Translations under genes and position numbers: made by a program
Source: Pseudomonas turukhanskensis
GTDB taxonomy: Bacteria > Pseudomonadota > Gammaproteobacteria > Pseudomonadales > Pseudomonadaceae
Length of the DNA: 64,000 bases
Direction: 5' to 3'
Assembly: GCF_027922365.1 (NCBI RefSeq)
Contig: NZ_BSFN01000001.1
Location: 137,671 to 201,670, forward strand
In this document: piece after piece, positions 9,309 through 18,386 of the stretch
Numbering within the stretch: the first letter of the stretch is position 1
Layout of the letters: every line of letters begins with the position of its first letter
Notes under the pieces: model-generated
Told to the model about the DNA's origin: nothing
Database searches by the model: none
The model's input: only the letters and a program-made list of their open reading frames with translations

Positions 9309-9929
9309 GTGAGAGCCGATCTGGAAATCATCCAAGACTGGATACCCGCTGGCAGCCGTGTGCTGGACCTGGGTTGCGGCAACGGCGAGCTGCTCGCCTG
9401 GCTGCGCGACAATAAACGGGTGACCGGCTATGGCCTGGAAATCGACCCGGACAATATCGCCGCCTGCGTGACCAAGGGCGTCAACGTCATTGAGCAGAAC
9501 CTCGACCTGGGCCTGGGCAACTTCGCCAGCAACAGTTTCGATGTGGTAGTGATGACCCAGGCACTGCAAGCCGTGCAGTACCCGGACAAGATTCTGGAAG
9601 AAATGCTGCGCGTGGGCCGCCAATGCATCATCACCTTCCCCAACTTCGGCCACTGGCGCTGCCGCTACTACTTGGCGCGCAATGGGCGCATGCCGGTCTC
9701 GGACTTCATGCCGTACACCTGGTACAACACGCCGAACATTCACTTCTGCACCTTCAAGGATTTCGAGGCCCTGTGCCTGGAGCGTCGGGTGAAAGTGCTA
9801 GACCGTCTGGCAGTTGACCACCTGCACCGCCACAGCCTGATGAGCCGGATGTGGCCTAATCTGTTGGGTGAAATCGGTATCTACCGCGTAAGTGGCCCCG
9901 GCGTGCTGGAACACCGCATCGCCATTTAA
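9309..9929 (+). CDS. metW: Methionine biosynthesis protein MetW (methyltransferase fold)
   Basis: A 206-residue class I SAM-methyltransferase-like protein with the glycine-rich SAM loop VLDLGCGNGELLAW. It is paired with MetX in Pseudomonas and required for normal methionine synthesis in several species. The start is a GTG preceded by TGAGGA; the N-terminal MRADLEIIQDWIP matches the family. It is cotranscribed with metX (8-bp gap), and the DUF4426 gene follows after 27 bp. Confidence 0.94.
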   Translation: MRADLEIIQDWIPAGSRVLDLGCGNGELLAWLRDNKRVTGYGLEIDPDNIAACVTKGVNVIEQNLDLGLGNFASNSFDVVVMTQALQAVQYPDKILEEMLRVGRQCIITFPNFGHWRCRYYLARNGRMPVSDFMPYTWYNTPNIHFCTFKDFEALCLERRVKVLDRLAVDHLHRHSLMSRMWPNLLGEIGIYRVSGPGVLEHRIAI

Positions 9930-9956
9930 CGCGCCCTCGTACTCTGGAGAGCAATC

Positions 9957-10379
9957 ATGCGTCGCCTCGCCCTATTCGTCCTCACCCTGTGCCTGGCCCT
10001 GCCGGCCATGGCCGAGCGCAAGGCCAGCTTTGGTGAGCTGGATGTGCACTACAACGCCTTCAATTCCGGCTTTCTTCAGCCGGATATCGCTGCCGCTGCC
10101 GGCGTTGTTCGCAGCAAGACCCTGGGTGTGGTCAACGTCGCCGTACTGAAAGCTGGCAAAGCCAGCAACGCGAATGTCACCGGCACCGTTACCGACTTGC
10201 TAGGCAAGGCGCGGCCGCTGGAATTCAAGCAAGTCGCCGAAAGCGGCGCCATCTATTACCTGGCGCAATTCCCTTTCGAGCAACGTGAAGTGCTGCGCTT
10301 CAGCATCAATGTGCAGGCCGCAGGCGGTGCCACCAACAGCATCGACTTCAACCAAGAATTCTTCCCGGACGACAAATGA
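9957..10379 (+). CDS. DUF4426 periplasmic protein
   Basis: A 140-residue protein with a clean signal peptide ending at AMAERK (about residue 20) and a small beta-rich mature domain. The family has no known function. Its stop overlaps the rdgB start (ATGA), so translation is coupled. The metX-metW-DUF4426-rdgB-hemW order is, from memory, that of other Pseudomonas species. Confidence 0.88.
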   Translation: MRRLALFVLTLCLALPAMAERKASFGELDVHYNAFNSGFLQPDIAAAAGVVRSKTLGVVNVAVLKAGKASNANVTGTVTDLLGKARPLEFKQVAESGAIYYLAQFPFEQREVLRFSINVQAAGGATNSIDFNQEFFPDDK

Positions 10380-10984
10380 GCCACGCGCCGATCAACCTCA
10401 GCCAACTGGTGCTGGCCAGCCACAACGCCGGCAAGCTGAAAGAACTGCAAGCCATGCTCGGTAACAGCGTGCAGTTGCGCTCGGTGGGTGAGTTCAGCCT
10501 GGTCGAGCCGGAAGAAACCGGTTTGTCGTTTATCGAAAACGCCATTCTCAAAGCCCGCAACGCGGCGCGGGTGTCGGGCTTGCCGGCACTGGCCGACGAC
10601 TCGGGCCTGGCGGTGGACTTTCTCGGCGGCGCGCCCGGCATCTACTCGGCGCGTTATGCCGACGGCCAGGGCGATGCGGCCAATAACGCCAAGCTGCTGC
10701 TCGCCCTGCAAGGGGTGCCGGCCGAGCAGCGCGGTGCGCAATTCGTCTGCTGCCTGGCGTTGGTGCGCCACGCCGACGACCCGCTGCCCATCATCTGCGA
10801 AGGCTTGTGGCATGGGCGCATTCTCGATCAGGCCGAAGGCGAGCATGGTTTTGGTTATGACCCGCTGTTCTGGGTGCCCGAGCGCAACTGCTCCAGCGCC
10901 GTGCTTAGCCCAGCCGAGAAAAACCAGCTAAGCCACCGCGCCCGTGCCATGGCGTTGCTGCGCGAGCGCCTGGGCCTGCAATGA
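10376..10984 (+). CDS. rdgB: XTP/dITP (non-canonical purine NTP) pyrophosphatase RdgB
   Basis: A house-cleaning nucleotide pyrophosphatase of the HAM1/Maf-like fold, 202 residues, removing dITP and XTP. Motifs are [12 protein letters not shown] (nucleotide loop), [15 protein letters not shown], the metal-binding [22 protein letters not shown] and [12 protein letters not shown]. It overlaps the preceding gene by 4 bp and the next gene (hemW) by 4 bp. Confidence 0.96.
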   Translation: MSHAPINLSQLVLASHNAGKLKELQAMLGNSVQLRSVGEFSLVEPEETGLSFIENAILKARNAARVSGLPALADDSGLAVDFLGGAPGIYSARYADGQGDAANNAKLLLALQGVPAEQRGAQFVCCLALVRHADDPLPIICEGLWHGRILDQAEGEHGFGYDPLFWVPERNCSSAVLSPAEKNQLSHRARAMALLRERLGLQ

Positions 10985-12174
10985 ACGACTCCGACCGCGG
11001 GCTGATCTTTCCGCCCGCCTCGGCAGGCCACAGCCTGCTGCAACTGCCGCCGCTCGCGTTGTACATCCATATTCCCTGGTGCGTACGCAAATGCCCGTAT
11101 TGCGATTTCAATTCCCATACCGCCGCCCCGGTGTTGCCGGAAACCGAGTACGTCGACGCCTTGCTGGCCGACCTTGAGCGCGACCTGCCGCTGGCCCACG
11201 GCCGCGAGCTGACCTCGATTTTCTTTGGTGGCGGTACGCCAAGCCTGTTCAGCGCCGACGCCCTGGGCCGGCTGCTGGAAGGCGTGCAGCAGCGCATTGG
11301 TTTTGCCAGCGATATCGAAATCACCCTGGAAGCCAACCCTGGCACCTTTGAGCAGAACAAGTTTCGCGCCTACCGGCGGTTGGGCATCAATCGCCTGTCC
11401 ATCGGCGTGCAAAGTTTTCAGCAGGCCAAGCTCGAGGCCCTGGGCCGTATCCACAATGGCGACGAGGCCATGCGCGCCGCCGACATGGCGCGCAATGCTG
11501 GGTTCGATAACTTCAACCTCGACTTGATGCACGGCCTGCCCGACCAGTCGCTGGACGATGCGCTCGCCGATCTGCGCCAGGCCATCGCGCTGGCGCCGAC
11601 GCATCTGTCCTGGTACCAGCTGACCCTGGAGCCCAACACGGTGTTCTGGAACCAGCGGCCGGTATTGCCTGAGGACGACACCCTGTGGGATATCCAGGAA
11701 GCCGGTCAGGCGCTGTTGGCCGAACACGGGTATGCCCAATACGAAGTGTCGGCCTACGCCCAGCAAGGCCGCCGCGCGCGGCATAACCTCAACTACTGGA
11801 GCTTTGGCGACTTCCTCGGCATCGGCGCTGGCGCCCACGCCAAGCTGACTAGCCCCGACGGGCAGATACTGCGCAGCTGGAAAACCCGCCTGCCCAAGGA
11901 TTACCTGGACCCGAAGAAAACCTTTCAAGCCGGCGCCAAGGCACTGACCGTCGAGGAGTTGCCCTTTGAGTTCCTGATGAACGCCCTGCGCCTTACCGAT
12001 GGCGTGCCGGCCGAGCTGTTCAGCCAACGCACCGGCTTGCCACTGGCGGACTTCGCCAAGGCCCGGGAACAGGCGCAAAAACGCGGCCTGCTGGTAAACG
12101 ACCCGGAGCGTCTGGTGGCTACGCCCGAGGGCCAGTTGTTTCTCAATGATTTGTTGCAGTACTTTCTGCCCTGA
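10981..12174 (+). CDS. hemW: Heme chaperone / radical SAM protein HemW
   Basis: A 397-residue radical SAM protein of the HemN-like group. The iron-sulfur motif is CVRKCPYC (C-x3-C-x2-C) after [15 protein letters not shown] and EANPGTFE follow. HemW proteins bind and transfer heme rather than oxidise coproporphyrinogen, and they lack the extra N-terminal motif of HemN, which is also absent here. The 4-bp overlap with rdgB suggests coupled translation. It was formerly annotated as coproporphyrinogen oxidase. Confidence 0.94.
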   Translation: MNDSDRGLIFPPASAGHSLLQLPPLALYIHIPWCVRKCPYCDFNSHTAAPVLPETEYVDALLADLERDLPLAHGRELTSIFFGGGTPSLFSADALGRLLEGVQQRIGFASDIEITLEANPGTFEQNKFRAYRRLGINRLSIGVQSFQQAKLEALGRIHNGDEAMRAADMARNAGFDNFNLDLMHGLPDQSLDDALADLRQAIALAPTHLSWYQLTLEPNTVFWNQRPVLPEDDTLWDIQEAGQALLAEHGYAQYEVSAYAQQGRRARHNLNYWSFGDFLGIGAGAHAKLTSPDGQILRSWKTRLPKDYLDPKKTFQAGAKALTVEELPFEFLMNALRLTDGVPAELFSQRTGLPLADFAKAREQAQKRGLLVNDPERLVATPEGQLFLNDLLQYFLP

Positions 12175-12211
12175 CTTCGACCTGCTCGCCCATTGAGGCT
12201 AAGGACACCGG

Positions 12212-12535
12212 ATGGACCTGCTTCTCGACTTGATCGCCACTGTTTCGCGCTGGACTCGCGGCCACCTCTACGACATTTCCCTGGCGATCATGGCCACCGT
12301 GCTGGTGCTGTTCGGCCCCGGCATCAATACCTGGGTTCAGCAGCGCATTGGCGGCCTCAACTTTATCTTCCGCACCTTGCTGTTCGTGCTGATCTGCGCA
12401 ATCGGCTACGGCCTGGCGATGATCTTTCTCACGCCCTGGGTCGCCAAAGGCCTGGGCTACTTCAACAACTACACCCTGGCGCCGGTTCTGCTACTAGTCT
12501 TCTTCCTCATCGGCGTGATTGCCGACCGCAACTAG
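12212..12535 (+). CDS. DUF3392 small inner-membrane protein
   Basis: A 107-residue protein with three hydrophobic segments (about residues 22-42, 50-72 and 82-104), the last ending with an RN tail. It matches the conserved Pseudomonas and Vibrio DUF3392 family of unknown function. It starts 37 bp after hemW and probably ends the same operon with the next small gene. The RBS is modest (CTAAGGACACCGG). Confidence 0.85.
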   Translation: MDLLLDLIATVSRWTRGHLYDISLAIMATVLVLFGPGINTWVQQRIGGLNFIFRTLLFVLICAIGYGLAMIFLTPWVAKGLGYFNNYTLAPVLLLVFFLIGVIADRN

Positions 12536-12585
12536 GCCGCCTACTCCACTGGCGGCCGGGCGGCTGCCAGCACAGGAGTAGGGCC

Positions 12586-12840
12586 ATGAAATCGCTCAAG
12601 CATCTTTATCTGCACTTCCAGGACGGGCAGCGGCTGATCATGCGCTTCCCCGAGCAAAGCGAAGACCCGGTGGTGATTGCCCGAGGTTTGCGCAAGCAAC
12701 TGGAATCACCGTTCCTCAGCATTGCGGTCAACGGTGACCTGCTGCTGATTCCGCGCGAAAGCATCAAATACCTGCAGATCAGCCCGGCACCCTCGGCGCT
12801 GCCGGAACCGACGATTGTGGGCGCGGTGTTAGTCGATTAA
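12586..12840 (+). CDS. Conserved small hypothetical protein
   Basis: An 84-residue soluble protein starting MKSLKHLYLHFQDGQRL, with ATG after AGGAGTAGGGCC. No signal or membrane segment. It looks like a compact beta-rich domain ending in a hydrophobic strand (TIVGAVLVD). A positional homologue exists, from memory, next to hemW in other Pseudomonas. No function can be assigned. A longer upstream frame overlaps DUF3392 and lacks an RBS, so it was not used. Confidence 0.75.
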   Translation: MKSLKHLYLHFQDGQRLIMRFPEQSEDPVVIARGLRKQLESPFLSIAVNGDLLLIPRESIKYLQISPAPSALPEPTIVGAVLVD

Positions 12841-12856
12841 ATCTCGCCCATAAAAA

Positions 12857-12911
12857 ATCGCGGCTGAAGCCGCTCCTACCGTTTGTTTGTAGGAGCGGCT
12901 TCAGCCGCGAT
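12857..12911. repeat. REP-type palindrome, family C (copy 2), perfect
   Basis: Two 23-base arms, 12857-12879 and 12889-12911, exactly complementary with a 9-base loop. The core GGAGCGGCTTCAGCCGCGAT is a typical Pseudomonas REP. It begins 16 bp after the stop of the upstream small gene and may also act as a transcript 3' end. Confidence 0.88.
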
Positions 12912-12988
12912 GCTTTTCAGCTTCACACCACTCGAGATCGAGCGAGCTAGAGCAGAACGCCAAGACGGCCGCCACGCCATCTGCCAAT

Positions 12989-13023
12989 CGGCGGATATCC
13001 GCTGTGCGGATATTCGCCCTACG
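12989..13023. repeat. Palindromic repeat, family A (copy 2, shortened)
   Basis: Reads CGGCGGATATCC then GCGGATATTCGCCCTACG. It resembles one arm of the family A element with an internal small palindrome and lacks the opposite GTAGGGCG end. It lies 58 bp from the DUF1329 gene stop. Confidence 0.65.
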
Positions 13024-13080
13024 CCCATGAGCATTAAAAAGGCGCTTTCAACGCAGCAATGGCGACGCGCAGCAGATCGC

Positions 13081-14424
13081 CTAGTTACCCTCGCGGCGTA
13101 ACGCTTGGGGGGTGAAGTCACCTGGGCCGAGCTTCGCGTTGAAGTCGTACATCATCTCGTTGTTGTCCAGACCATCGGCGAAGTAACGCTTGCCGGCGAA
13201 GTCGTAGATGGTTTCCAGCGTGCTGCCGAACATGGGCACGTCGTAGTAGCTGATGGGGTGGCTTTCCTGCAGGCCGACCAGGTTGTCGTCCTTGTCATAC
13301 AGGTCTACCGCCAGGATCTGCCAGCTGTCTTCGTCGAGGTAAAAACGACGCTTGGCATACGGGTGGCTGAAGCCTTTGCGCAGCGAGGCTTCAACTACCC
13401 ATACACGGTGCAGCTCATAGCGCAGCAACTCGGGGTTGATGCTCTTGGCCTGCAGAATGGTTTCGTAAGGAATACCTTTCTGGTGCACGGCGTAACTGTT
13501 GTAGGGCACGAGCATTTCTTTCTTGCCCACCAGCTTCCAGTCGTAACGGTCCGGGGCGCCGTTATAGGAGTCGACCATATCGGCGGTGGCCATGCCGTTG
13601 GTATCTGGCTGCAGCGTATCGAATGCCAGCATTGGCAGACGGCGCACGCGACGTTCGCCACGGTTGAAACGCCAGGCCTTGCGGATGGACAGCACCTGGT
13701 CGAGGGTTTCCTGCACCACCAGCGCCGAACCCGAGAGCTTGGCCGGCGCAACCACACTGTATTTGTAGAAGAACAGCGTGTTGTCCAGCTCGCCAGGGGT
13801 GATGCCTTCGCGGCCGTAGCGGAAGTAGATGTCGCGATCCAGTTTGAGCAGGTTGTACGCGCCATTGGATAGCACAGCTGCCTGGTTGGTAACGAAGTGA
13901 ATCTGCTCGCCGCGATAACGCATCACGTGGTTCCAGATCGCTTCCTGGCCCGACTGCGGGATCGGGAACGGAATACCAGCTGCGGCACCCTGCACGCCAT
14001 TGCCGCCGGAAATCAGCTCGGCATTGGTGGCGTTGTAGCGGGTGGAGTCGTAGATACGCTGCGGTGCGGCGGCACTGCGGTGCGTTGGGAATACGCGCAG
14101 GTAATAATCGGGATTGGTTTCCAGCAGGGTTTTCAGGCCCAGCGGCAACTGCGCCTGGTATTGCGCGAGGTTTTTGCTATTGACCGTGTATTGCACCGAC
14201 TCGTTGGCATACGGGTCTGGGTGGTGCATACCGGGTTTGTAGCTGGGGATGGGTTGCGCCAAGCCGCCATCCCAATCGGGAATGGTGCCGGCAGCATTAC
14301 CTTTACGTTCGCCCCCCAGCGGCGTGAGGTCGCCGTTCAGGCGGTTGGCCTGCACCGGGTCGACCTTGGCCTGCGCGCTGAACGCGCAGACCGTGAGCAG
14401 CAGTACTCCAATACTTCTCAGCAC
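13081..14424 (-). CDS. DUF1329 exported protein (LolA/LolB-like fold family)
   Basis: A 447-residue exported protein. The start is a GTG with AAGGAG 8 bases upstream; this gives a signal peptide VLRSIGVLLLTVCAFSAQA, whereas an upstream ATG would add 12 unlikely residues. The mature part begins KVDPVQANRLNGDLTPLGGERKG, the DUF1329 hallmark, and ends with LGPGDFTPQALRREGN. Relatives are Pseudomonas outer-envelope proteins often paired with RND or BNR-repeat genes; no partner is next to this one. Function unknown. It stands alone between two intergenic regions. Confidence 0.88.
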   Translation of the reverse strand: MLRSIGVLLLTVCAFSAQAKVDPVQANRLNGDLTPLGGERKGNAAGTIPDWDGGLAQPIPSYKPGMHHPDPYANESVQYTVNSKNLAQYQAQLPLGLKTLLETNPDYYLRVFPTHRSAAAPQRIYDSTRYNATNAELISGGNGVQGAAAGIPFPIPQSGQEAIWNHVMRYRGEQIHFVTNQAAVLSNGAYNLLKLDRDIYFRYGREGITPGELDNTLFFYKYSVVAPAKLSGSALVVQETLDQVLSIRKAWRFNRGERRVRRLPMLAFDTLQPDTNGMATADMVDSYNGAPDRYDWKLVGKKEMLVPYNSYAVHQKGIPYETILQAKSINPELLRYELHRVWVVEASLRKGFSHPYAKRRFYLDEDSWQILAVDLYDKDDNLVGLQESHPISYYDVPMFGSTLETIYDFAGKRYFADGLDNNEMMYDFNAKLGPGDFTPQALRREGN

Positions 14425-14598
14425 AGACTTTCTCCTTGGGGCGCCTCGATGACACGCCACCTTTATTATTTATCCAGCCAGTCATGCGTGTTGCTGTGGT
14501 GAGGTAGCCAGCTTGTGCCGGTCTGATTTTGACAACGGTGCAACAACTCGATAGCAGCAAGGCGCGGTGGCGGGCAGTGGCCACCGGCGATTAGCGAA

Positions 14599-15333
14599 TC
14601 AGTTTAGCCGTTCGAACTTGAGATCCCAGACGCCATGGCCCAGGCGCTCACCGCGGCGTTCGAATTTTGTGACCGGGCGCTCTTCCGGGCGCGGCACATA
14701 GGTGCCGTCCGGAGCCTGATTTTTGTAGCCTGGCGCGGCCTGCATCACTTCCAGCATGACTTCGGCATACGGTTGCCAGTCAGTGGCCATGTGCAAAACA
14801 CCGCCGACTTTCAACTTTTGGCGTACCAGTTCTGCGAATTCCGGCTGCACAATACGACGCTTGTGGTGACGCGATTTATGCCACGGATCCGGGAAGAACA
14901 GCAGCAGACGATCAAGGCTGGCATCGGCCACACAGCGCTTGAGCACTTCAATGGCATCGCAGTCGTAAACCCGCAGGTTTTTCAGCTCGTGGGTCAGCAC
15001 GCCATTGAGCAGCGCGCCTACACCGGGGCGATGCACTTCAACGCCGATAAAATCCTGCTCGGGGGCGGCCGCTGCCATTTCCAGCAGCGAGTGCCCCATG
15101 CCGAAGCCGATTTCCAGCGTGCGCGGCGCCGAGCGGCCAAAGACCTGATCGAAATCGACAAAGTCGTCCGCCAGCGGCAGCACGTAGAGTGGCTTGCCGA
15201 TATCCAGGCCGCGTTGCTGGCCTTCAGTCATACGGCCGGCGCGCATCACAAAACTCTTGATGGCCCGGTGCTTACGCTGATCGGGCTGGGCGTCGTCTTG
15301 CGGTTCTACCTGGGTGTCGTGCGATTCAGTCAT
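14599..15333 (-). CDS. trmB: tRNA (guanine-N7)-methyltransferase TrmB
   Basis: Methylates G46 of the tRNA variable loop. The 244 residues show a charged N-terminus, SAM motif [29 protein letters not shown], the catalytic-face motif [19 protein letters not shown] and the C-terminal [17 protein letters not shown] typical of TrmB. It is 9 bp downstream of thiG, so probably the last gene of a thiS-thiG-trmB transcript. Confidence 0.96.
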   Translation of the reverse strand: MTESHDTQVEPQDDAQPDQRKHRAIKSFVMRAGRMTEGQQRGLDIGKPLYVLPLADDFVDFDQVFGRSAPRTLEIGFGMGHSLLEMAAAAPEQDFIGVEVHRPGVGALLNGVLTHELKNLRVYDCDAIEVLKRCVADASLDRLLLFFPDPWHKSRHHKRRIVQPEFAELVRQKLKVGGVLHMATDWQPYAEVMLEVMQAAPGYKNQAPDGTYVPRPEERPVTKFERRGERLGHGVWDLKFERLN

Positions 15334-15342
15334 GGTGGCTTC

Positions 15343-16137
15343 TTACTTGATCAGACCATCCAGCGGGGAGGACGCGCTGGCATAGAGTTTTTTCGGCATG
15401 CGGCCAGCGAGGTAGGCCATGCGCCCGGCAACGATGGCGTGCTTCATGGCTTCGGCCATCAGCACCGGGTTTTGCGCGTGGGCAATGGCGCTGTTCATCA
15501 GCACGGCTTCGCAGCCCAGCTCCATGGCGATGGTCGCATCGGAGGCAGTACCGACCCCGGCATCCACCAACACCGGCACCTTGGCTTCTTCAAGAATGAT
15601 GCGCAGATTGTACGGGTTGCAGATACCCAGACCGGTGCCGATAAGACCGGCCAGCGGCATTACGGCAATGCAGCCCATTTCGGCCAGTTGGCGGGCGATG
15701 ATGGGGTCGTCGCTGGTGTACACCATGACGTCGAAGCCATCCTTTACCAGCACTTCGGCGGCCTTGAGGGTCTCGATGACATTGGGGAACAGGGTTTTCT
15801 GGTCGGCCAGCACTTCCAGTTTCACCAGCTTGTGGCCGTCGAGCAGTTCGCGGGCCAGGCGGCAGGTGCGCACGGCTTCGGCGGCGTCATAACAGCCAGC
15901 GGTATTGGGCAGGATGGTGTAGCGATCGGGCGGAATCACATCCAGCAGATTCGGCTCATCCGGGTTCTGGCCGATGTTGGTGCGGCGCACGGCAACCGTC
16001 ACGATTTCAGCTCCGGAGGCTTCGATGGCGCGGCGGGTTTCGTCCAGATCCTGATACTTGCCAGTGCCCACCAGCAGACGGGACTGATAGGTTCGGCCGG
16101 CCAGGGTAAAAGGCTTGTCGGTACGAGATTGGCTCAT
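15343..16137 (-). CDS. thiG: Thiazole synthase ThiG
   Basis: Forms the thiazole phosphate of thiamine from deoxyxylulose phosphate, dehydroglycine and ThiS-thiocarboxylate. It is a 264-residue TIM barrel. The Schiff-base lysine is in VKLEVL (about Lys106). The phosphate-binding part [32 protein letters not shown] is intact (cited here as family landmarks). It sits 54 bp after thiS. No THI-box (TPP) riboswitch was recognised upstream of the pair. Confidence 0.96.
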   Translation of the reverse strand: MSQSRTDKPFTLAGRTYQSRLLVGTGKYQDLDETRRAIEASGAEIVTVAVRRTNIGQNPDEPNLLDVIPPDRYTILPNTAGCYDAAEAVRTCRLARELLDGHKLVKLEVLADQKTLFPNVIETLKAAEVLVKDGFDVMVYTSDDPIIARQLAEMGCIAVMPLAGLIGTGLGICNPYNLRIILEEAKVPVLVDAGVGTASDATIAMELGCEAVLMNSAIAHAQNPVLMAEAMKHAIVAGRMAYLAGRMPKKLYASASSPLDGLIK

Positions 16138-16191
16138 CGGAAATCCTCTTCGGCTGGGGAGCTAATGCGGTGGCGGGAGTCGCAGACGGGG

Positions 16192-16392
16192 CTAGCCGCC
16201 GCCGATGGCGTGTACGACTTCCAGGGTGTCGCCGTCGCGCAGAACGGTTTCGCCATGCTGACTGCGCGGCACGATGTCGAGGTTGAGTTCTACGGCCACC
16301 CGACGCCCGGTGAGGTCCAGACGAACCAGCAGGTCCGCGACGGTCTGGCCGTCAGCAAGCTCGAAAGATTCACCGTTCAACTGAATGCGCAT
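16192..16392 (-). CDS. thiS: Sulfur carrier protein ThiS
   Basis: A ubiquitin-fold sulfur carrier, 66 residues from the ATG at 16392 (MRIQLNGESFEL) to the C-terminal di-glycine tail AIGGG. That tail is adenylated and thiocarboxylated before sulfur donation in ThiG. A TTG three codons upstream is possible but would exceed the usual length. It is directly upstream of thiG on the same strand. Confidence 0.95.
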   Translation of the reverse strand: MRIQLNGESFELADGQTVADLLVRLDLTGRRVAVELNLDIVPRSQHGETVLRDGDTLEVVHAIGGG

Positions 16393-16505
16393 GACAGGCA
16401 ATCACACTATGAGGGGGCCGGCATTCTAGCCCCATCGCGTGCGTTGACCAAGGCAAAGCAGCGCCATTCGTCTCACAATTGACGCCGCAGTCAGGTTCCT
16501 ACCAA

Positions 16506-16880
16506 TTAGCCCTGGTAGCGCCATGCAGCCAGGCCAAGACAAAGCCAGCCGGCCAGGAACGACAGCCCACCGAAGGGCGTGATAATGCCGAGCTTACCGA
16601 TACCAGTGAGCGTCAACGCGTAGAGGCTGCCGGAAAACAGCAGAATGCCGATGCAAAACAACCAGCCGGCTGCATTGACCAACCGACCAGGCAAGTGCAA
16701 CGACAGCACCGCCACTGCCAGCAGCGCCAAGGCGTGAAGCATTTGGTAATGGGCGCCCGTCTGAAAAATGGCCAGATAATCAGCCGAGAGCTTGCTCTTC
16801 AAGCCATGGGCGGCAAATGCACCGAGGCCGACGCCGGTAAGGCCGAAGAATGCAGCCAACATCACAAATACGCGCAACAT
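16506..16880 (-). CDS. DUF423 family inner-membrane protein
   Basis: A 124-residue protein with four predicted membrane helices. The DUF423 signature GAFAAHGLKSKL is near residue 20, and GIITPFGGLSFLAGW lies in the last third. Unknown function; widely conserved. The start at 16880 follows CGGAG; an extended frame to 16925 passes through a C9 run and was not used. It is the last core gene before the pilus operon, whose final gene ends 55 bp upstream of the extended frame. Confidence 0.88.
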   Translation of the reverse strand: MLRVFVMLAAFFGLTGVGLGAFAAHGLKSKLSADYLAIFQTGAHYQMLHALALLAVAVLSLHLPGRLVNAAGWLFCIGILLFSGSLYALTLTGIGKLGIITPFGGLSFLAGWLCLGLAAWRYQG

Positions 16881-16979
16881 CAGGTAGCTCCGAGGCAAGT
16901 GGGGGGGGGCGACGTCTGGTCCCAAAGCTTACAGGATGGCCGAGGTTGACCAGAGACCCCTCTCAATGCGCGATGAGAT

Positions 16980-18263
16980 TTATTGCCAATCCAACGTGAC
17001 AGTGAACGGTACTGAGAACGACCTTGGCGCTGGGCGCTGGTGGGTGGTTTGAAAGTATCTGAAGCTGACAGTGGTCTCCATCGCCATGTTATTGGCAGTT
17101 CCCCCATCGCCTTCGATCCAGTTCAAGTCAGCCAGACTAGCGTCCGTACCGCAGTTTGCAATGCAGAAACGCCCCTGCACCGTTGTGTCATCCAACTCTT
17201 GGGGGTAACTGCTGGAGCGTCTGAAATTCCACCCAAGCTGCTGTGAGTTCACGCCCAATTGTACCGGCAGCCCTGCAAGCAATATTTGCACGCCAATATC
17301 ACTGTTCGCCTCCGGCATACCCACGCCTTCCAGTCCTTTGCCCAACGGAAAAACGGCATCAAAGGAAACCTTCACTTCAGTGCCGGCGCGAGCAACGCAG
17401 TGAAATGCGAGGGAACCGCTTATTGCCCCAGGACCAGAGGCGCCTATGCCCGCAAAGTCGCTTCGTTTCACAGACGGCAATGTAATGACCGCACCTTCAC
17501 CAAGCGCCCTATCGTCAACAAGCGTTCTTACTCGCGGATCGCGGCCGAAATGGCAAAAGGTGCGTACAGCTGAACCTGGATAGCCGCTTCCCTGCACAGC
17601 CATCGGGCCCATCGCCACAGACATTTGGCTGATGGCGTAATTCTCCGGCAGCTCGGCGTCAAAATAACGGATCCACCCCAATCCGTCTGGCCACGCTAGG
17701 TGAGTGACCTGAGCATTGAGCCCATATGGATCGAAGGGGCCCGTTTTAACTACAGAGACTTGTATAACCAGCCTAGGAAGGGCGGAGGCTGGCAATAACC
17801 CACCACCGCTCACCCGCTCGGTGGCGGCGCCAAGAAGAATCCCGCTGGGATGAGGCCCAAGCGCTTGCGAAAACTCCAGCCTCAGCGCAACACCCGGCGC
17901 TTGTGCAGGTATGAGATAACCGGCTCCGGAGCGGACCGCACTTCGCGGAGGCACGTACACGAAATCCACAGGTCTGAACCTCAAGTCCAGAAGCCCTGTA
18001 CATCCTGTTGGATTTAAAGAAACCGCGCTTAAAGCTAATAGCGTGCCGGCAGGAAAACGAGAATCGTCAACCCACAAGGTCCTTCTCAACCATCTACCGA
18101 GATCGACAAATTGAATCTGAGAAGCCGAAACCGCCGCGCCAGAAAGAGGCGTCCAAGTACAATTACTTAGCGCACCTTGGGAGTAGACGGCCATGGAAAA
18201 TGGCAAGCCCATGATCAGACGGCCAAAACTACGCCCCACACAACTCAACTCCCTGAGTTCCAT
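16980..18263 (-). CDS. Chaperone-usher pilus tip adhesin, paralogue 2
   Basis: A 427-residue exported fimbrial protein with a hydrophobic signal region in about residues 10-30. ATG follows GGAGATGTT. The C-terminal about 150 residues form a pilin domain ending FSVPFTVTLDWQ, with the penultimate aromatic/hydrophobic strand typical of donor-strand pilins. The N-terminal about 200 residues are a separate domain, presumably binding a receptor. The mature part has six cysteines spaced as in the upstream paralogue, with clear shared blocks (PDGLG, DIGVQILL, YFQTTxxRPAP). It is the last gene of the operon, 123 bp after paralogue 1, and has higher GC than its neighbours. The ligand is unknown. Confidence 0.82.
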   Translation of the reverse strand: MELRELSCVGRSFGRLIMGLPFSMAVYSQGALSNCTWTPLSGAAVSASQIQFVDLGRWLRRTLWVDDSRFPAGTLLALSAVSLNPTGCTGLLDLRFRPVDFVYVPPRSAVRSGAGYLIPAQAPGVALRLEFSQALGPHPSGILLGAATERVSGGGLLPASALPRLVIQVSVVKTGPFDPYGLNAQVTHLAWPDGLGWIRYFDAELPENYAISQMSVAMGPMAVQGSGYPGSAVRTFCHFGRDPRVRTLVDDRALGEGAVITLPSVKRSDFAGIGASGPGAISGSLAFHCVARAGTEVKVSFDAVFPLGKGLEGVGMPEANSDIGVQILLAGLPVQLGVNSQQLGWNFRRSSSYPQELDDTTVQGRFCIANCGTDASLADLNWIEGDGGTANNMAMETTVSFRYFQTTHQRPAPRSFSVPFTVTLDWQ

Positions 18264-18386
18264 AACATCTCCATAACTACCATTACAGGATAAATACTTA
18301 CTTGTTTACCTTTTTCACACAAAGCCACACGCTGACGTTAATAACCCCGCGCACTCTGCAGGGAGACACGAAAGGAACTTATACAA

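Noticed and set aside
14635..16482. 615-codon open frame on the plus strand antisense to trmB, thiG and thiS
   Set aside because: It is a shadow frame of GC-rich genes that all show full family motifs; it has no RBS and no recognisable domain, and its composition is His/Gly/Gln-rich.
16192..16500. TPP riboswitch upstream of thiS
   Set aside because: No recognisable THI-box sequence before thiS in the about 110 bp available.
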